Assembly: GCF_018812025.1 (NCBI RefSeq)
Contig: NC_063045.1
Location: forward strand, 777,623-841,622
Length of the DNA stretch: 64,000 nucleotides
Direction of reading: 5' to 3'
Source of the DNA: Megalobrama amblycephala
Taxonomy: Eukaryota > Chordata > Actinopteri > Cypriniformes > Xenocyprididae
Positions 61,201 through 64,000 of the stretch are shown piece by piece. Position 1 is the stretch's first letter; each line of letters begins with the position of its first letter. The notes beneath the pieces are model-generated. The model was given only the letters and a program-made list of their open reading frames with translations, did not search any database and had not been told where the DNA came from. A program made the position numbers and the translations under genes.

Positions 61201-64000
61201 CTAACTAACTATTTAGCTAGCTAACTATATAGTGAGCTGTTGACGTGTGAAAGGAATGAATGTCGTGTCTGTGTCGGCAGGAAACACTCACGTCTGCAGC
61301 CAATCTGTGGATTTCCATATGTGTTGTCAGGACAACCGCTGCAAGTCCGGCCCCCGATGCCAGGACGACAGGGACACTGACCAGTGCGCTAAACCACGAA
61401 GAAACACACGTAAGAACCTCCTGTGTGTAAGTGTGTGTGTGATGATGTGTGTGACTGTACATACCTGGTCACAGGTGGCGCTGCGGGCGTTGATGGGGTC
61501 ACAGTCACATGGTTGGCAGCCGTTGGGCGATGACGGGTTCCAGTAACCCGCAGCACAGCGGTCACATGCTAAACCCTCCACGTTAGGGCGACACACACAC
61601 TGACCCGTCAGCTGGTTACACACACTGCTGACCGACCCGACAGAACAGGAGCACTCTGAACACACACACACACACACACACTCATTAAACACATTCAAAC
61701 ACATTCAGACTCACTGGAGCAGCCGAGAGGATAACATAACATATTAAAACATAAATTAAATGCTAAAATGTTAAATGAAATGAAATGTATTTTGTATTCT
61801 CTGTCTCTAGGTTGTTGATGTCTGTAGCCAAAAACAAATTTCCACCTTGGTGACAATAAAACTAACTAACTTACTAATTTACTAATGTACTAATTTGCTA
61901 ACTAACTAAATAACTTACTAAATTACTAACTTATGAACTAACTTATTAATTTACTAACTTACTAAATAGCTAACTTACTAACTAACTTACTAATTTACTA
62001 ACTTACTAACCAACTTACTACCTTGCTAACTTACTGACTAGCTAACTAACTAAGTTACTAATTTACTTACTTACTAACTAGCTAACTTACTAACTAACTT
62101 ACTAATTTACTAACTTATGAACTAACTTACTAATTTACTAACTCTAGAACTTACTAATTTACTAACTTACTAACCAAATTACTACCTAGCTAACTTACTA
62201 ACTAACTAACTTACTAATTTACTAACTTATGAACTAACTTACTAATTTACTAACTTACTAACTAGCTAACTTACTAATTTACTAACTTATGAACTAACTT
62301 ACAAATTTACTAACTTACTAACTACCTAATTTACTAACTTACTAATTTACTAACTTACTAACTACCTAATTTACTAACTTACTAATTTACTAACTTATAA
62401 ACTAATTTACTAATTTACTAACTTATGAACTAACTTACTAATGTACTAACTTACTAACTAGCTAACTTACTAACTTACTAATTTACTAACTTATAAACTA
62501 ACTTACTAATTTACTAACTTACTAACTAGCTAACTTACTAATTTACTAACTTATGAACTAACTTACTAATTTACTAACTTACTAACTACCTAATTTACTA
62601 ACTTACTAATTTACTAACTTATAAACTAATTTACTAATTTACTAACTTACGAACTAACTTACTAATGTACTAACTTACTAACTAGCTAACTTACTAACTT
62701 ACTAATTTACTAACTTATAAACTAACTTACTAATTTACTAACTTATTAACTAGCTAACTTACTAACTAACTTACTAATTTACTAACTTATAAACTAACTT
62801 ACTAATTTACTAACTTACTAACTAGCTAACTTACTAATTCGCTAACTTAAGAACTAACTTTCTAATTTACTAACTTACAAACTAAATAACTAATTTACTA
62901 ACTTACTAACTAGCTAACTTACAAACTAACTTACTAATTTACTAATTTTTAAACTAACTTACTAATTTATTAACTTACAAACTAACTTACTACCTAGCTA
63001 ACTTACTAACTAGCTAACTAACTAACTTACTAACTAGCTATTATTTTGTGTGAATGTAATATGAATCGATCCTTGTTTTATATGGATATTGAATATGTGT
63101 CGGATACTCACTGGAGCAGCCGAGAGGATTGTTGGCGTTGAGGTTGTAGTATCCGGCTTTACAGCGGTCGCAGCGTTCGCCCTCCACGTTAGCTTTACAC
63201 ACACATACTCCCATCCGGTCACACTGACCTCCGTTCTCAGAGCCCGCGGGGTCACACAGACAACCTGAGGACAGACCTTCATCATCAGCATCATCATCCT
63301 CATGTGTAGTGTGTGTGTGTGTGAGTGTGTGTGTATGTGAGTGTGAGTGTGTGTATCCTCACGCAGGCAGGCGTCGGGGCTCCTCATGTCGCTAAGAGGG
63401 TTTGGGTAGTAGTTTTGGATGCAGCGCTCACAGTTGGGTCCTGTGGTGTGATGTGAACAGCCGTCACACACTCCTCCGCTGCGGCGGCCCGTCGCCTCGT
63501 ACCGCGCCAGGTCAAAGTGACAGCGATTGGCGTGATTATTACAGTCACAACCTGCACAAAACACACCAACATAATACTTCTGGCCTTTCTTTGAAGTGAT
63601 TTCAGCTGTGATTTCTTTCTCTCTTTCTTTGTGCAGTGAATATTTATTCAATATCTGACGTACGTTTGCAGGTGTGTGTGTTTCCGCTCTCCGCTGGTCT
63701 CCAGGGAAGGTCGTTATGGAAGTCGTCACATCGCTCACAGTTCACACCAGCCGTGTTGTGCTGACAGTCACACACGCTTCCCACCTGCAGAACACAAACA
63801 CACATGCATGAGCTGTGTGAGCTTTACAGCGTGTGTGTGTAGTGTGTGTGTGTGTGTGTGTGTGTGTTTGACCTGTGCGTTGGGCAGGCGGTTGCTGCTG
63901 GTGTCGTGGAGGCAGCGGTCGGCGTGTCCGTGGCAGAAGCAGGAGCCGATGACCTTCATCTCGCGCAGGGCGTAAAACTGACTCAGACTGCGGCCCGGCA
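55205..64000 (-). CDS. lamb3: Laminin subunit beta-3, C-terminal four fifths (16 exons)
   Basis: Exons in gene order: 64000-63873 (partial), 63784-63664, 63551-63363, 63264-63112, 61655-61465, 61388-61292, 59676-59304, 59129-58969, 58894-58683, 58615-58412, 58293-58149, 56692-56485, 56373-56232, 56149-55973, 55898-55745, 55344-55205; all phases join to 930 aa. It opens at the end of the LN domain ([20 protein letters not shown]), then about six cysteine-rich LE repeats (such as [13 protein letters not shown] and [20 protein letters not shown]), with no L4 domain. A coiled coil follows, containing the beta-knob-like cysteine segment [20 protein letters not shown]. It ends near a terminal Cys (SICQG). 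This order fits LAMB3 and not LAMB1/2. In the family it pairs with alpha-3 and gamma-2 to form laminin-332, the anchor of epidermis to basement membrane. Signal peptide and most of LN are outside the window. Confidence 0.96.
55455..55640. repeat. GATTCA/GAATCA-rich repeat in the last lamb3 intron
   Basis: It contains CAACTCTGATTCAGTGGATC, TTCATTTGATTCACTGAA and CAGATTCAGTGAACTGA, closely related to the GATTC/GAATC cluster of the 52.4-54.0 kb triplicate in camk1g. This places one repeat family in introns of both convergent genes. Confidence 0.7.
56715..58035. repeat. 57-bp minisatellite in a lamb3 intron
   Basis: Units alternate TACAATGCTACACTACATAC, TACTGTGCTGTACTGCACAC and TACATACTACAAAACTT, 57 bases in all; a variant has AAAGCGTTGCACTGCACAC. 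Because the unit is a multiple of three and lacks stops in some frames, it yields open frames up to about 180 codons on the plus strand; these are antisense to lamb3 and not genes. Confidence 0.93.
60028..60672. repeat. LINE-like 3' tail followed by CTAA/CTTA array, copy 1
   Basis: The block 60028-60150 ends AAATTTCCACCTTGGTGACA then ATAAAACTAACTAAC, the form of an L2-type LINE or SINE 3' end with its short tandem tail. It runs straight into CTAACTTACTAATTTA repeats that continue to 60672 and, beyond an inserted element, to about 61,225. The AT-rich stretch 59,700-60,027 shows no feature. Confidence 0.75.
60673..60977. mobile_element. 305-bp MITE inserted in the CTAA array
   Basis: The inverted ends AGCTGCGTTCACGTCACCTC (60673) and CGTGAACGCACCT (ending 60977) match with few differences, and TTA flanks both sides. 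A 3-bp TTA/TWA duplication and GTGCGTTCAC-type ends are typical of PIF/Harbinger elements. The flank lies in a repeat rich in TTA, so the duplication alone is weak evidence. There is no coding capacity. Confidence 0.7.
60978..61225. repeat. CTAA/CTTA array, continuation
   Basis: The array CTAACTTACTAACTAATTTA resumes after the inserted MITE and ends about 65 bases beyond the 3' end of lamb3 exon 61388-61292. Confidence 0.9.
61709..61732 (-). pseudogene. Copied scrap of a lamb3 exon and its splice donor
   Basis: These 24 bases are identical to 63106-63129, which covers the last 18 bases of lamb3 exon 63264-63112 and the first 6 of its intron. The scrap sits in the next intron, in the same orientation, 84 bases from exon 61655-61465. 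It is too short to encode a domain and has no acceptor. Confidence 0.85.
61740..63040. repeat. LINE-like 3' tail followed by CTAA/CTTA array, copy 2
   Basis: 61740-61921 is nearly identical to 60028-60209, including the LINE-like tail, and then expands into about 1.1 kb of CTAACTTACTAATTTACTAA units with TATGAACTAA variants. The unit order differs from copy 1 after the shared block, so the arrays grew separately after the copy was made. Confidence 0.9.

Noticed and set aside
61247..61546. Plus-strand frame with many cysteines
   Set aside because: It is the antisense shadow of lamb3 exons coding for LE repeats.

Overview
The window is nuclear DNA of a vertebrate, almost certainly a teleost and probably a cyprinid. 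Genes are split into many short exons with GT-AG introns. Introns and spacers are packed with AT-rich sequence, microsatellites, minisatellites and small inverted-repeat transposons of fish type, and there is one 495-base assembly gap (9188-9682). No prokaryotic, viral, rRNA or CRISPR feature was seen.

Five genes could be rebuilt exon by exon with all reading phases consistent. From left to right: (1) def6 (+, 1073-16027, 11 coding exons, 613 aa), a PH-domain, coiled-coil regulator of Rac/Cdc42 signalling. (2) ppard (+, 24771-26894, 7 coding exons, 514 aa), the nuclear receptor PPAR-delta, with a probable CpG-rich non-coding first exon near 16.7-16.9 kb. (3) An IRAG-family gene (+, 32994-39873, 11 coding exons found, at least 357 aa), a coiled-coil protein ending in a membrane anchor and related to IRAG1/MRVI1 and IRAG2/LRMP (Jaw1). 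(4) camk1g (+, 44404-54205, 11 coding exons, 437 aa), Ca2+/calmodulin-dependent kinase I gamma with a C-terminal CAAX box. (5) lamb3 (-, 64000-55205, 16 exons, 930 aa in the window), the laminin beta-3 chain; its N-terminal LN domain lies beyond the right edge. camk1g and lamb3 converge.

From memory of the human map, DEF6-PPARD are neighbours at 6p21.31 and CAMK1G-LAMB3 are neighbours at 1q32.2, so the window joins two blocks that are separate in human. The IRAG-like gene sits between them. SWAP70, the DEF6 paralogue, and IRAG1 both lie on human 11p15.4. This suggests the gene is a third, old duplicate of the IRAG family that mammals lost; it is the most interesting gene here.

Nearly every long intron has its own tandem-repeat family: a 29-bp unit over 5.7 kb in def6, a 43-bp unit in ppard with reversed copies in def6, a GT-rich decayed array between ppard and the IRAG-like gene, a 4.8-kb array inside the IRAG-like gene, a TTATGAAG-type array in camk1g, and a 57-bp unit plus two CTAA/CTTA arrays in lamb3. 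Several of these arrays create long but spurious open frames. Other notable structures are a 1446-bp inverted-repeat transposon with a 4-bp target duplication, a nested giant palindrome, a tRNA-derived short element, a copied scrap of a lamb3 exon inside a lamb3 intron, and a perfect TGACGTCA site at or near three gene starts.
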